The notes under the pieces are model-generated. The model had not been told where the DNA came from. It saw only the letters and a list, made by a program, of their open reading frames with translations, and made no database searches. This document shows, piece after piece, positions 1 through 6,699 of a stretch of DNA of 64,000 bases. Source of the stretch: Acidobacteriota bacterium (lineage in GTDB: Bacteria > Acidobacteriota > Blastocatellia > Pyrinomonadales > Pyrinomonadaceae). Where the stretch lies: assembly GCA_016715115.1 (NCBI GenBank), contig JADKBM010000004.1, positions 806,001 through 870,000 on the forward strand. Reading direction: 5' to 3'. Positions within the stretch are counted from its first letter, which is position 1. Every line of letters starts with the position of its first letter. The position numbers and the translations under genes were made by a program.

Positions 1-1
1 T

Positions 2-172
2 GACAATAGGCGGATTATTGACATCAGAAACAGAGTACCCAAATCAGAGCGGCGTTCAAGGGAAATGAAGAAACTGGGATGCGATGACCTGCGCGTTTTC
101 AGAGTCGATTTCAATCCCAAGAATACCGAGGGGTTTTGGTGGCTTGTTACAGGGTGCGAACAATCCCGCTGA
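2..172 (+). CDS. C-terminal end of an unrecognised protein (cut by window start)
   Basis: A reading frame open from the window edge ends at a TGA at 170-172. The visible 56 residues are charged and contain DIRNRVP near the start and FWWLVTG near the end, so they read like a genuine protein C-terminus. I do not recognise the family. It runs directly into the orphan RHS segment that follows in another frame. In such islands a displaced toxin tip or immunity gene commonly sits here, so one of those roles is likely, but that is inference. The N-terminus lies outside the window. Confidence 0.4.
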   Translation, partial: DNRRIIDIRNRVPKSERRSREMKKLGCDDLRVFRVDFNPKNTEGFWWLVTGCEQSR

Positions 173-1731
173 CGTCCGCACGAAGCAACCAGAATCCGCT
201 CGTTCTCAATCAAAGCTATGTGTATGACTCACTGAACAGACTGCTCAGTGCCGAAGAGACCGCCGGCGGAACGTCGGCGTGGAAGCAGACTTACTTGTTC
301 GACCGCTACGGCAATCGCCGGTTTGATCAGGCGAATACTAGTTTTCCGGCGTCGTTCTCGAATTCGGCGGTTTCGAATCCGACGATCAACACTTCCGACA
401 ATCGGTTTACTCGCGGCCAGGGTTACACATACGACGCCGCGGGGAACATCTTGACCGACGCCGAGGGGCGGAGTTTTTATTACGACGCTGAGAACAAGCA
501 GAAAGAAGTGAAAAACGCTTCGAACCAGACGATCGGGCTGTACTATTTCGACGGCGACGGGCGAAGGGTGAAGAAAGTGACGGCGACGGAAACCGTGATC
601 TTCGTTTTCGATGCGGCCGGAAAACTCGTCGCGGAATACTCGACAAACCTCAGCCAGACGCCGCAGGTGCAGTATCTGACGAACGATCACCTCGGCACGC
701 CCCGCATCAACACCAACGAAAACGGCACGGTGGTTTCACGGACAGACTACATGCCCTACGGCGAAGAGATCATCGGCCTCGGCGGCAGATCGACTACTGA
801 CCAATACGTCACCGACGACGTCCGCCAGGGCTTCACCGGCTATCTCAACGACGAAGAAACCGGCCTCGATTACGCCCAGGCTCGAATGTACAAGAAGGAA
901 TTGGGAAGGTTTACGGGCGCGGATCAAATCTTTCTCGAAATGGGTCGCCGAAGCTTTCCACAGAGTTTCAACCTCTTTTCATACGTTCGCAACAACCCGC
1001 TGTCGTTCTCGGATTCTACAGGACTAGACGTCTTAGTGAGTTGCAAAACGAACGGTAAGACAAAAGCCGAGGTTTCAAGTCAACAAGCGGCATGTGAGTC
1101 TGGTACGAGCACGAATCTGAACAACCGGAAAAGCGCGCAGTTCAAAGTAGTTGTCAAGGACGGGCGGCTTGCGATTGTCGGTAGTGTTGATCGAGCTACG
1201 CTGAGCGACCGTGAGAAAAAACTATATGACACGATCACAGACAGTGGCCCCGGTAGTGTCAGATCAACGTTAAATGTTTTTGCTACCTCGGATTCGATCA
1301 CATTTGGCAGGTATGATGGGCCTGGGGCAAACTCAGTAGACCTTAGTGATCTTGAGGTTTTCAACAAAACCGGTGACAAGTCGATCTCAGGTGAGGTAAT
1401 TGCTCACGAAATCATTGAAGGTACAATAAGCGCATCCACATTGGTTGATGAAGGTGAACTTAATGGTAAGTCGATGAGTGACGCAGTGTACGAGAGAGCA
1501 CACAAGCAGGCCGACAAATTCTTTGGGGGCGCAATTATTCGGGCGGACCCCGTTCCGGACGGAGCCTCGGTCCAAAGCAGGGAGGTAACTTATAATTTCA
1601 GTATACTTAATGTTGATGTCCGGGTTAATAAGACGTTTGATGTTAAACAACCGGCGGCGAGTGTAAACCGACCCTTTGAGAAACTCCCTGGCAAGATCGA
1701 CCGAGCGACTATTGTTCCTAAGAGTAACTGA
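136..1731 (+). CDS. Orphan RHS core protein with HEIIE-type putative metallopeptidase tip
   Basis: This is the C-terminal part of an RHS/YD-repeat protein without the N-terminal repeats. RHS proteins form a shell around a C-terminal toxin used against neighbouring cells. YD-type repeats (VYDSLNRL, YDAAGNIL) start near residue 30. The RHS-associated core follows (YLTNDHLGTPRIN, FTGYLNDEETGLDYAQARMY, LFSYVRNNPL) and ends near residue 295. The unique tip, about residues 300-531, carries H424-E425-I-I-E428 and a later H456, resembling a zinc peptidase site in which the second His of HExxH is Glu. The start is a weak TTG at 136. Homology begins only near 175, just after the previous frame's stop, so the gene is 5'-truncated or displaced. 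The small secreted protein 17 bp downstream is the obvious immunity candidate. Confidence 0.75.
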   Translation: MVACYRVRTIPLTSARSNQNPLVLNQSYVYDSLNRLLSAEETAGGTSAWKQTYLFDRYGNRRFDQANTSFPASFSNSAVSNPTINTSDNRFTRGQGYTYDAAGNILTDAEGRSFYYDAENKQKEVKNASNQTIGLYYFDGDGRRVKKVTATETVIFVFDAAGKLVAEYSTNLSQTPQVQYLTNDHLGTPRINTNENGTVVSRTDYMPYGEEIIGLGGRSTTDQYVTDDVRQGFTGYLNDEETGLDYAQARMYKKELGRFTGADQIFLEMGRRSFPQSFNLFSYVRNNPLSFSDSTGLDVLVSCKTNGKTKAEVSSQQAACESGTSTNLNNRKSAQFKVVVKDGRLAIVGSVDRATLSDREKKLYDTITDSGPGSVRSTLNVFATSDSITFGRYDGPGANSVDLSDLEVFNKTGDKSISGEVIAHEIIEGTISASTLVDEGELNGKSMSDAVYERAHKQADKFFGGAIIRADPVPDGASVQSREVTYNFSILNVDVRVNKTFDVKQPAASVNRPFEKLPGKIDRATIVPKSN

Positions 1732-1748
1732 TTGAAGGAGAATCAAGC

Positions 1749-2249
1749 ATGTACTTAATAAGACTGGCTATCATATTGACATTTGTTTGCTTGGCCGTCG
1801 TTTCGATTTCGGCTCAGGTAGATGAGTCCCGTAAGACAGAGGGTGAAATCGTTGCTTGGTTGAAAACCTCACGCTGTGCCGGATGTATCAACGCATTTTC
1901 GACCGCAACAACCGTAGAGTTCTGGATTGTCCGAATCAACGCTGAAGCGGACGCTAAAACAATGACGCAAGAATTTATCCTTGTCCAGTATCGAATAATG
2001 TCCCGTGGACTTCTCGATTCGGAACTGGATTCCCGACTCATGTTGAATCTTCAAACTGCGGACAAGGAGGAGACTGACTGCAGCGGTGATGTAATCTACA
2101 AAAAGGGGAAACGATACTTTCGTCGACCGGTTACTGAAGCTGATTATGTACTGACCAAGAACGGCAAGAATGCGGATATCAAGGACTTTCGGAGCATGCC
2201 ATGTTTCGTTGTGACTGACGTTCCGGAAGTTTTGGATCGCCCGCGTTAA
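1749..2249 (+). CDS. Small exported protein, candidate immunity protein for the upstream RHS tip
   Basis: The 166-residue product has a clear signal peptide (residues 1-22, hydrophobic core LAIILTFVCLAVV, then SAQ). The mature part contains a CAGC motif and two further Cys, so disulfides in the periplasm are possible. A good Shine-Dalgarno (GAAGGAG) lies about 8 nt before the ATG. It starts 17 bp after the RHS stop, so it is probably co-transcribed. I do not recognise the family. Position directly after a toxin tip suggests immunity, and periplasmic export would fit a peptidase acting in the envelope. This role is inferred from context only. Confidence 0.6.
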   Translation: MYLIRLAIILTFVCLAVVSISAQVDESRKTEGEIVAWLKTSRCAGCINAFSTATTVEFWIVRINAEADAKTMTQEFILVQYRIMSRGLLDSELDSRLMLNLQTADKEETDCSGDVIYKKGKRYFRRPVTEADYVLTKNGKNADIKDFRSMPCFVVTDVPEVLDRPR

Positions 2250-2339
2250 TGAAGGCGGGATCCAAGACAAGAACAGAACAAAGGCGAGACAGAAGCCAGA
2301 ACCAACGCACAACGGAGTTACGAAAATCACCTCGATAAG

Positions 2340-2924
2340 ATGGCCAATTCGAAGGACCCCAAAGTCAGGGCACGCGGCGTCAAACTGAAGGCTGATTACG
2401 AAAGACTCAAGAACGATCACTCGGTGACGTTTCACGTTCGCAATGAATCGGCTGACGACAATGGCGGCGAACTCTCTTACGAAGGCCAGAAAGGCCATTT
2501 GTACATCAACATAAAAGGCGACAGTTCTGCATTCGGTTCGCTGACACTGATTCAAAAGCTTGCGCATGAGTTCAAACACGGGAATCAGTTTCTGGACGGC
2601 GAGTTAGGATTCTTCAAAACGAAGAACGGCAAATGGACGGCATTTGCAAATGACTTGCATGACGAATCTGAGGCAATGATCGCCGGTTTTGAAGCCGATC
2701 CGATTTCTGCGACTCAAACAACCAATACTAATAACAATAAAGCGAATAATGTTTCGTTTATGAATGCACTGGACGAGGCGGTGCCGAAAGGCCAAAAGGC
2801 GGTCATCGAAGTGATGAAAACCAACGGCGGTTCGCCGTACACGAAATACAACACGACGCGTGGGCGTATGACGAACATCCCAAACTCGGAGGATTACTAT
2901 TATGTTGTTCCGAAGACCAAATAG
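2340..2924 (+). CDS. Detached toxin domain, putative zinc metallopeptidase (HEFKH)
   Basis: The 194-residue protein carries the HExxH zinc site as H76-E77-F-K-H80. Acidic residues about 30 positions later (DLHDESEAM, E109/E111) could supply the third ligand. This pattern is typical of effector metallopeptidase domains at the ends of polymorphic toxins. The frame stays open upstream to 2253, and that stretch (RSYENHLDKM just before the ATG) reads as part of the same domain. The domain has therefore probably been separated from an RHS core instead of starting naturally at 2340. It lacks a signal peptide. Neighbours are an exported small protein upstream and another exported, frameshifted gene downstream. 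Protease activity is predicted; its target is unknown. Confidence 0.6.
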   Translation: MANSKDPKVRARGVKLKADYERLKNDHSVTFHVRNESADDNGGELSYEGQKGHLYINIKGDSSAFGSLTLIQKLAHEFKHGNQFLDGELGFFKTKNGKWTAFANDLHDESEAMIAGFEADPISATQTTNTNNNKANNVSFMNALDEAVPKGQKAVIEVMKTNGGSPYTKYNTTRGRMTNIPNSEDYYYVVPKTK

Positions 2925-2925
2925 A

Positions 2926-3674
2926 ATGGTCAGCATTCTCGTGCCAGCTTTCTTGTTATTCAGTTCGCCATTATGTTCTTATGCGCAGAACGAACGGGAT
3001 TCGGTTACGTTTTTGGAGAGGTTAGCATCGACGATCCAGGCGAAGTCTATGCTAGTCGACTCGTGGGGGCGAAAATCGAGTTACGTCGTGGTAAGGAAAC
3101 ATTGATCGTTCAATCAAACAAAGCGGGGTTGCTTGACGAAGCGTTACCCAAGGGAACATACCGTCTCATTAGAGTCTTTTCAGCGGATGGGCAGGAATTG
3201 GAATTTGTACCCGATCAACGCCGAAAATTTGTAATCAAAGTAGGCAAGCAAGAGATGTTTCACATCAATGTAAAGCCGTTCGAACTTAAATCGGGTGGAT
3301 GTCCGAGAATGCCGGTCAAGAAGATCGCTTACACAAACAATCAGGTCACGGAAACAACCGTCTTCGTCTGCGACGCATCTTCACGATTGGTGGCCGAATA
3401 CTCGACAATCCTGAACGAAACCCCGCAGGTGGCATATCTGACCAACGACCACCTCGGCAGCCCAAGGATCAACACCAACGAAAACCTTCTCTTTCCCCCG
3501 CAATCATCAAGCGTCCAAGATAATTGCGAAACAGTTGATAATCAAGATACAAGCCGTGGGCGTGAGCCCACGGACGACGCGGAGAGATTCCCGAGCCGCA
3601 GAGCGGCGGCAGATCTCGACAATCCGCAAGTCAGACGCGTATTTGATCTCGGTATGTTGGAGAAAGAAGATTGA
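2926..3674 (+). pseudogene. Frameshifted exported beta-domain gene fused to an RHS fragment
   Basis: An ATG at 2926, one base after the preceding stop, begins a clear signal peptide (VSILVPAFLLFSSPLCSYAQ). That frame loses coding sense near 2995. The continuation lies one frame back, from about 2990 (GYVFGEVSIDDPGEVYASR onward). It has the pattern of a carboxypeptidase-regulatory or Cna-B-like beta-sandwich up to about 3290. From about 3345 to 3486 the same frame turns into a piece of RHS core (TETTVFV, YLTNDHLGSPRIN) and then into repeat sequence. The gene is thus broken twice, by a one-base frameshift and by a recombination joint with RHS DNA. The original product may have been immunity for the metallopeptidase upstream; that is a guess from position. 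Confidence 0.55.
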
Positions 3675-4045
3675 GGTCAGCGCTCAACCGCCGATTCCGA
3701 AATTCCAGATCCGAGTTCCAAGAGTTCCAAGATGGCCGGTGCCGCCGCTCTGCGGCTCGGGAGTCTTTTTCGCGTCATCCGTGGGCTCACGCCCACGGCT
3801 AAAATTTGCCGCCGCTCTGCGGCTGGTCGGGGCGGCGAAAATCATCGACCGAGACGACCGTGTTCGTCTATGGTGGAAGCGGAACGCTTGTGGCGGAATA
3901 CACGGCCCAATCCCAAATGTGTGGGCTCGTCGCGTCAGCGACGATTGACTCAGCCGTCGCTGATGCGACGAGATACGAATCAACGAGATCCCGTGGGTTG
4001 AAACCCACGTCTAAATTCAGGGCATCGCTACGCGATTCGGATCCT
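3545..4045 (+). repeat. Mosaic of short palindromic repeats in the RHS island
   Basis: This stretch has no intact gene. It contains CCGTGGGCTCACGCCCACGG palindromes in both orientations (near 3552-3574 and 3777-3800), each followed by the phrase AGCCGCAGAGCGGCGGC or its complement. It also holds a GTGGGTTGAAACCCAC palindrome near 3992-4008 and a CGTCGCTGACGCGACG-like stem near 3928-3975. Similar units occur scattered in other intergenic gaps of the window. They look like dispersed palindromic repeats that have invaded decayed RHS DNA. Confidence 0.65.
3848..3915 (+). pseudogene. Tiny RHS core remnant
   Basis: The frame here reads TETTVFVYGGSGTLVAEYTAQ, matching the same RHS core segment seen at about 3345-3420 (TETTVFVCDASSRLVAEYST). 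It is flanked on both sides by palindromic repeats and has no start, no continuation and no downstream core. It is a relic showing that one RHS segment was duplicated within 500 bp and then cut by the repeats. Confidence 0.6.
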
Positions 4046-4062
4046 CGCCTGTCAATCTGCGT

Positions 4063-4256
4063 TAATTTTTGACCCCTTTACAGGCGTTAGTTTTTGACCC
4101 CCCTTTAGTCATTGTTGTCCTTCAGCCGGTAGCTTTCGCCCCGGATGTTGATCACCGTCGAGCGGTGGAGCAGGCGGTCGGGGGCCGCGCTCGCCATCAC
4201 GCGTCTTCCGCGAAGACCTCGCCGCAGGCTGAGAAGGCCTTGTTGCTCGCTATTAT
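4063..4256 (-). pseudogene. istB: IS21-family istB remnant with terminal motif
   Basis: Reading the minus strand, about 4256-4197 encodes IIASNKAFSACGEVFAED. After a one-base shift, about 4195-4105 encodes DRLLHRSTVINIRGESYRLK followed by DNND and a stop. This is the conserved C-terminal end of IstB, the AAA+ helper of IS21 transposases. Beyond the stop, the motif TTTTTGACCCC is repeated twice (4070-4079 and 4091-4102), as expected for IS21-type multiple terminal repeats. Only the last 50 or so codons survive and they are frameshifted, so the element is dead. It marks a transposition scar between the RHS island and lpxA. Confidence 0.75.
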
Positions 4257-4303
4257 GTCTGGGTTCGAAAGGGACGATAAATCGCGGCCTTGGGCAATTT
4301 TAT

Positions 4304-5083
4304 TTACTTCACGACACCGCGGCTCGAGCTCTCTATAAATTCGACCAGATAATCCACTTCCGGACAATCCCTGATCTCGTCGCGAATGCGTTCGACGGCT
4401 TGGGTCGTGTTGAGTTTCGATGACAACAAGAGGTGATACGCGCGGTGGAGCTTTTCGATCGTCTCCTTCGAATATCCGCGGCGCTTCATTCCGATGCGGT
4501 TCAACCCGTAGCATTTCGCGTGGTTGCCCTGCGAGATCGCAAACGGCAGCGCGTCTTTGACGACGACAGAATAGCCGCCGACAAACGCCTCCCGGCCGAT
4601 ACGGCAAAATTGATGGACGCCCGAATATGCGCCGACGTTGGCGCGGTCGGCGATCTCGACGTGGCCGGCGAGCGTCGCGGCGTTCGCCATAATAACGTCG
4701 TTGCCGATCTGGCAATCGTGCGCGACGTGCGCCTGCGCCATCAGCAGATTGTCGTCGCCGATGCGTGTGATGCCGCCGCCGCCGGCGGTGCCTCGATGGA
4801 TCGTAACGAATTCGCGGATGTGGTTACGTTTCCCGACCTCGGTCGAGGTTGGCTCGCCCTTGTACTTGAGGTCCTGGGGCGCATGGCCGATCGAAACGAA
4901 GGGAAAAACGCGGGTCTCGTCGCCGATCGAAGTTTTGCCGTCGACAACCACGTGGGATTCGAGATGAACCGAGCGGCCGAGCGTGACTTCACCGCCGATG
5001 GTGCAAAACGGTCCGATTCGACAATCGTCACCAATGACGGCGTCCGGCGCAACGATGGCGGTCGGATGAATGAATGAACTCAT
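4304..5083 (-). CDS. lpxA: Acyl-ACP--UDP-N-acetylglucosamine O-acyltransferase
   Basis: LpxA catalyses the first step of lipid A synthesis, moving a 3-hydroxyacyl chain from ACP to UDP-GlcNAc in the cytoplasm. The 259-residue length is standard. The first 190 residues are hexapeptide repeats of the left-handed beta helix. The catalytic His lies in HVAHDC (H122, equivalent to E. coli H125), followed by the helical C-terminal domain. It is the last gene of the bamA-skp-fabZ-lpxA run and starts directly next to the small membrane-protein gene (stop at 5084). lpxD and lpxB, usual neighbours, are not present here. Downstream lies the istB scar. Confidence 0.93.
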   Translation of the reverse strand: MSSFIHPTAIVAPDAVIGDDCRIGPFCTIGGEVTLGRSVHLESHVVVDGKTSIGDETRVFPFVSIGHAPQDLKYKGEPTSTEVGKRNHIREFVTIHRGTAGGGGITRIGDDNLLMAQAHVAHDCQIGNDVIMANAATLAGHVEIADRANVGAYSGVHQFCRIGREAFVGGYSVVVKDALPFAISQGNHAKCYGLNRIGMKRRGYSKETIEKLHRAYHLLLSSKLNTTQAVERIRDEIRDCPEVDYLVEFIESSSRGVVK

Positions 5084-5395
5084 TTAATTTTGGGCGTTGT
5101 CGTCGCTTGCCGACTCGACCTCGGCCGACATCGCGGCCTCGTCCCCGAATGGATCGGCCGTTTCGGCCGTCGACGTCTGCGGATTTCTGAGAATGAGCCA
5201 GATAAAGACCAGGACGATGATCAGCGAAAAAAGGCTCCAAGCCGCGCCGGCAGCGATCGAGGCCAAAAAGCCGATGATCGCGAGCTTCTTCTTCCCTTTG
5301 TACCAACCGAGTCCGAGGGGAATCAGTCCGAGGACGAAACCGACGCCGAGGCCGATCATTATCATCTGAAAATATGTGACTTCGTATCTTTGCAT
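5084..5395 (-). CDS. Small membrane protein between fabZ and lpxA
   Basis: The 103-residue protein has two or three hydrophobic helices: one around residues 9-27 (MIMIGLGVGFVLGLIPLGLG) and a long pair after KGKKKLAIIGFLASIAAG, ending in IIVLVFIWLIL. The C-terminal tail is acidic and disordered. I chose the ATG at 5395 because it lies 8 nt after the fabZ stop with an AGAGGG Shine-Dalgarno; a longer frame would overlap fabZ. Family not recognised. Placement inside the lipid A cluster suggests an envelope role, which is inference. It abuts lpxA, so the two are translated from one transcript. Confidence 0.7.
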   Translation of the reverse strand: MQRYEVTYFQMIMIGLGVGFVLGLIPLGLGWYKGKKKLAIIGFLASIAAGAAWSLFSLIIVLVFIWLILRNPQTSTAETADPFGDEAAMSAEVESASDDNAQN

Positions 5396-5403
5396 AATGC
5401 CCT

Positions 5404-5850
5404 CTACTCTTTCGGCCGGTCGGCGATGATGCACATTATCTCCGCTTCGGCCGTGATCTGATCGTCGACACGCGTGATCCCCCGCATTTTTTGAACCTTT
5501 GAACCGGTCCGAAGCGCGATGACCTCGATCGTCAAAGTGTCTCCGGGAACAACGGGACGCCGGAACTTGGCGCTTTCGATGCCGCTGAAGAACGGGATCT
5601 TGCTTTCGCGGTCTTCAAACTCGCGCAACGCGAGGATCGCGCCGACCTGGGCCATCGCTTCGATCTGCAGAACTCCGGGCATCACCGGGGCGCCCGGAAA
5701 ATGTCCCTGAAAGAACTGCTCGTTGAACGTCACCTGCTTGATACCGACGATCCGGACACGCGGTTCGAGTTCGATGATCCTGTCGACGAGAAGAAACGGA
5801 TATCGATGCGGAAGTATCTTCTGTATGGCTTGCGAATCAAGAATGGTCAT
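5404..5850 (-). CDS. fabZ: 3-hydroxyacyl-[ACP] dehydratase
   Basis: FabZ dehydrates 3-hydroxyacyl-ACP in type II fatty acid synthesis and competes with LpxA for the same substrate, which explains their common linkage. The 148-residue hotdog-fold protein shows the catalytic pair H50 (in GHFPGAPVMPG) and E64 (in QIEAMAQ). The N-terminal motif LPHRYPFLLVD is also typical. A strong hairpin terminator lies upstream, between skp and fabZ, so fabZ, the small membrane gene and lpxA may be transcribed separately from bamA and skp. Confidence 0.94.
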   Translation of the reverse strand: MTILDSQAIQKILPHRYPFLLVDRIIELEPRVRIVGIKQVTFNEQFFQGHFPGAPVMPGVLQIEAMAQVGAILALREFEDRESKIPFFSGIESAKFRRPVVPGDTLTIEVIALRTGSKVQKMRGITRVDDQITAEAEIMCIIADRPKE

Positions 5851-5889
5851 AGTCTTGTTTTGTGTAATTTAACACAATCGCAATGAAAA

Positions 5890-5923
5890 ATCAGAAGCCG
5901 ACAAAATCGTGCCGGCTTCTGAT
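5890..5923 (-). terminator. Rho-independent terminator after skp
   Basis: A perfect 11-bp stem (ATCAGAAGCCG pairing with CGGCTTCTGAT) encloses a 12-nt loop and on the minus strand is followed directly by TTTTTC. It lies 26 bp after the skp stop and 40 bp before fabZ. It should end most skp transcripts and partly uncouple fabZ-lpxA. Confidence 0.8.
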
Positions 5924-5948
5924 GAGTACTCGTAAATTCGTGACCCGA

Positions 5949-6554
5949 TTACTTCGGTGTCGTGACCGCGGCCGTCGCCGGGCGCGCGTTGTAGAACAAG
6001 ATGAAGTCATCGGTGACGTTCACTTTGTCGTTGTACCCGAGCAAAATGCCGCCCTGAAGGAGTTTCGCGCCATCGAGGATCACGGCATAGCCCTTGGCCT
6101 TCGCATACTCGTTCAACGCTTTAAGAATGTCGTCCTCGATCGGACCGATAACGATTTCCGCACGACTCTGGGAAGCGAATTTCAGATCTTCGTCCTTCTT
6201 CTTGATGTCGCGTTCCATCTGACTAAAGGCGTCTTGTTTCTTCTTGATCTCAAGATCGGAAATAGGAACCGGTTTGCGCTGATCGATAAGATCCTTCAAA
6301 CCCTGAAGTTCTTTTCCGAGGGCTTCATATTTCGCCACCATCGTCTTCAATTCATCGGTGGCCGGTTTGAATTCAACTTCGAGAGCGTTCTGCGCGGCAA
6401 CATACTTCTTGATACCTTTTGCCGGGTCACCAAACGCACCCCAAGCGATCAACCCGATCTTGTCTCCGCCGGTCATCGGGGTCTGCGCCGGAACCGATAC
6501 TGCTAAAAATGCCGCAAAGACCAAACTGACGGCGAATACGCTAAATCTTTTCAT
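5949..6554 (-). CDS. skp: OmpH/Skp-family periplasmic chaperone
   Basis: Skp-type chaperones hold unfolded outer-membrane proteins in the periplasm for delivery to BamA. The 201-residue product has a signal peptide (residues 1-23, ending VPAQT). A long charged helical region follows (about 50-140, rich in K, E and Q), which forms the coiled-coil tentacles. A C-terminal segment typical of OmpH ends with an Ala/Thr-rich tail. It follows bamA on the same strand and has its own sigma70-like promoter in the gap. Confidence 0.85.
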   Translation of the reverse strand: MKRFSVFAVSLVFAAFLAVSVPAQTPMTGGDKIGLIAWGAFGDPAKGIKKYVAAQNALEVEFKPATDELKTMVAKYEALGKELQGLKDLIDQRKPVPISDLEIKKKQDAFSQMERDIKKKDEDLKFASQSRAEIVIGPIEDDILKALNEYAKAKGYAVILDGAKLLQGGILLGYNDKVNVTDDFILFYNARPATAAVTTPK

Positions 6555-6666
6555 CTTGTTTTTATTGATACTCCTTAAACGTTAAAAAACGGTTTGTTCG
6601 AACTAATCCTTTTGAAACCAAATCTCGTAATTATGTTGCCCGCTTTACTACTTTTTGAGAAACGCA

Positions 6667-6695
6667 ATAGTAAGTTAAGCGGCAAATCTTGTCAA
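6667..6695 (-). promoter_or_regulatory. Sigma70-type promoter for skp
   Basis: On the minus strand, TTGACA (6690-6695) is followed by a 17-bp spacer and TACTAT (6667-6672). The -35 box is consensus and the -10 box matches 4 of 6. It sits immediately after the bamA stop and about 110 bp before the skp start, so skp can be expressed independently of bamA. Confidence 0.75.
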
Positions 6696-6699
6696 CGCA

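Noticed and set aside
4433..5077. Long plus-strand ORF opposite lpxA
   Set aside because: Shadow of lpxA caused by high third-position GC. It has no homology pattern, while the minus-strand frame is a complete LpxA.
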